Positions 62,877-64,000 of a stretch of DNA of 64,000 bases are shown piece after piece. Each line of letters begins with the position of its first letter. The stretch's first letter is position 1. This stretch comes from Bacillus sp. ISL-55 (GTDB taxonomy: Bacteria; Bacillota; Bacilli; Bacillales; Cytobacillaceae). Made by a program: the position numbers and the translations under genes. The notes beneath the pieces are model-generated. The model saw nothing but the letters and a program-made list of their open reading frames with translations, did not search any database and was not told where the DNA came from. The stretch lies in contig NZ_JAGGQU010000001.1 in the NCBI RefSeq assembly GCF_018613155.1, positions 125,848 to 189,847 on the forward strand. Direction: 5' to 3'.

Positions 62877-63740
62877 ATGAAGAAACTCGTCGTAACCGGT
62901 TCAGGCGTCATGGGCCGAGGAATTGCCTATGTCAGCTGCCTGGGCGGTTTTGATACTGTACTGATTGATGTCGATGAAAAACAACTACGCAACGCCGAAC
63001 AGGAAATCAACAACATTTTTGAAAAAGGGATCGCCAGAGGAAAAGTGTCGTTAGATGAGGCGGAGTCTGCAAAAGCCAGTCTAAGGTATTCTAATTTCCT
63101 TGCTGAGAACGTTAAGGATGCTGACTTAGTCATTGAAGCGGTTCCTGAAAAAATAGATATCAAGAAAGCGATATTTGAAGTGATTGACCAGCATGCACCC
63201 GAACATTGCCTGTTTGCGTCCAATACTTCGACAATGAGCCCTACTGAAATTGCCTCTTTTACCAAGCGTCCTGAGAAGGTCATCGCCATGCATTTCTTTA
63301 ATCCTGTCCACAAAATGCCGCTTGTTGAGATCATTCGCGGACTGGAAACGAGCGATGAAACCTCTGAAGCTGTCCAAAAGGCCGCAATCCAGATGGGCAA
63401 GGAAACCGTCATCGTCAATGAATTCCCGGGTTTTGTCACAAGTCGAATCAGCGCGCTAGTCGGCAATGAAGCCTTTTACATGCTGCAGGAGGGATTAGGC
63501 AGTCCTGAGGATATCGACAAGGCAATTAAGTTAGGTCTGAATTATCCGATGGGTCCATTCGAGCTGGGTGATCTTGTTGGACTGGATACACGCTTGAACA
63601 ATTTGAAGTACCTTCATGAGAAACTCGGTGAAAAATACCGCCCGGCACCATTGCTTGAGCAATACGTTAAAGCTGGCCGTCTTGGCAGAAAGACCGGGCG
63701 CGGTGTGTACGATTATAGAGAGTCTGTCACAACTAAATAA
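62877..63740 (+). CDS. paaH: 3-hydroxyacyl-CoA dehydrogenase PaaH-like
   Basis: A 287-aa NAD-dependent dehydrogenase. The Rossmann motif is GSGVMGRGIAYVSCLGG, then SNTSTMSPTEIA and MHFFNPVHKMPLVEII with the catalytic His; NEFPGFVTSRI closes the catalytic region. In the pathway it oxidises 3-hydroxyadipyl-CoA to 3-oxoadipyl-CoA. ATG 62877 follows ACAGGAGGT. A short-chain (butyryl) dehydrogenase is the family alternative; the neighbours favour PaaH. Confidence 0.85.
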   Translation: MKKLVVTGSGVMGRGIAYVSCLGGFDTVLIDVDEKQLRNAEQEINNIFEKGIARGKVSLDEAESAKASLRYSNFLAENVKDADLVIEAVPEKIDIKKAIFEVIDQHAPEHCLFASNTSTMSPTEIASFTKRPEKVIAMHFFNPVHKMPLVEIIRGLETSDETSEAVQKAAIQMGKETVIVNEFPGFVTSRISALVGNEAFYMLQEGLGSPEDIDKAIKLGLNYPMGPFELGDLVGLDTRLNNLKYLHEKLGEKYRPAPLLEQYVKAGRLGRKTGRGVYDYRESVTTK

Positions 63741-63752
63741 AGGGGGATGAAG

Positions 63753-64000
63753 ATGAAGGAAGTTGTAATTGTCGATGCAGTCAGGACACCAATTGGTAGG
63801 TACAATGGCAGCCTTCGCCATATCCGCCCGGATGATCTGGGTGCGGTTGTCATCAAGGCGTTGGTCGAGCGCAATCCAGACGTTCCTGCAGCTGAAATTG
63901 AAGAAGTAGTTTTGGGTAATGCGAACCAGGCAGGTGAAGATAATCGAAATGTCGCAAGAATGTCATCCCTCTTGGCTGGACTGCCAGTCGAGGTTGCCGG
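63753..64000 (+). CDS. paaJ: Thiolase, acetyl-CoA acyltransferase, 5' part
   Basis: The first 82 codons of a thiolase: MKEVVIVDAVRTPIGRYNGS and VVLGNANQAGEDNRNVAR are standard for the family. The window ends before the acyl-accepting Cys, expected around residue 90. Placed after paaH, it would be the beta-ketoadipyl-CoA thiolase that splits 3-oxoadipyl-CoA into succinyl-CoA and acetyl-CoA. It starts at ATG 63753 after AAGGGGG. Confidence 0.85.
   Translation, partial: MKEVVIVDAVRTPIGRYNGSLRHIRPDDLGAVVIKALVERNPDVPAAEIEEVVLGNANQAGEDNRNVARMSSLLAGLPVEVA

Overview
The window is a chromosomal segment of a spore-forming Bacillaceae bacterium (Bacillus, Mesobacillus or a close relative). The backbone gene order matches the Bacillus subtilis ymfF-ymfH-ymfI-ymfJ-ymfK-ymfM-pgsA-cinA-recA-rny-ymdB-spoVS-miaB-ricA-cotE-mutS-mutL-miaA-hfq-spoVK-hflX-ynbB-glnR-glnA neighbourhood. 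Sporulation genes (spoVS, cotE, spoVK), strong AGGAGG ribosome-binding sites, frequent TTG/GTG starts and a Bacillus-type SOS box before recA all agree. No rRNA, tRNA, prophage, CRISPR array or transposase gene was found.

Layout. 0-5.2 kb: end of a GntR-type regulator, then a nupNOPQ-like nucleoside ABC importer preceded by candidate CcpA and CodY sites. 5.3-6.4 kb: a membrane GGDEF protein. 6.6-13 kb: two M16-type proteins and a reductase tied to EF-P modification (ymfF, ymfH, ymfI), then ymfJ, ymfK, a RodZ-like protein and pgsA. 13-20.4 kb: cinA, recA, rny, ymdB, a 53-bp tandem repeat tract, spoVS and an M19 dipeptidase. 20.7-26.7 kb: korAB, miaB, ricA, cotE. 26.8-37.3 kb: an accessory block between cotE and mutS with a complete polysulfide/thiosulfate-reductase-type molybdoenzyme operon (TorD chaperone, a 44-aa protein, PsrA, PsrB, PsrC), a divergent multi-cluster ferredoxin, small orphan genes, Nudix and GNAT proteins, and a PAS histidine kinase/NarL-type regulator pair. 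37.7-42.9 kb: mutS and mutL separated by a 51-bp tandem repeat. 43-54.8 kb: a small membrane protein, an MreB paralogue, miaA, hfq, spoVK, a glutaredoxin under a CsoR-like operator, a V4R-STAS protein, a TRIC-family membrane protein, hflX, ynbB and the glnRA operon. 55.3-64 kb: a phenylacetate degradation cluster (paaK, paaABCD, an EthD-like gene, paaF, paaG, an aldehyde dehydrogenase, a 3-hydroxyacyl-CoA dehydrogenase and the start of a thiolase).

How the genes work together. The Psr-type enzyme would reduce a sulfur compound outside the membrane using menaquinol. A perfect GTGA-N6-TCAC palindrome upstream and a cysteine-bearing PAS kinase nearby suggest oxygen or redox control. ymfF/ymfH/ymfI and ynbB are members of the EF-P modification group lying on either side of the DNA-repair genes. 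The paa cluster activates phenylacetate to its CoA thioester, epoxidises the ring and beta-oxidises the product; no paaE reductase is seen.

The least expected signals are in the non-coding DNA. There is an apparently undescribed ~180-bp non-autonomous terminal-inverted-repeat element in two full copies, one flanked by a perfect 9-bp direct repeat, plus several solo ends placed just after stop codons or terminators. There are three unrelated intergenic tandem-repeat families (53, 51 and 42 bp periods). A near-consensus CsoR-type operator sits exactly over a glutaredoxin promoter. All function calls come from reading the sequence; no database search was run.
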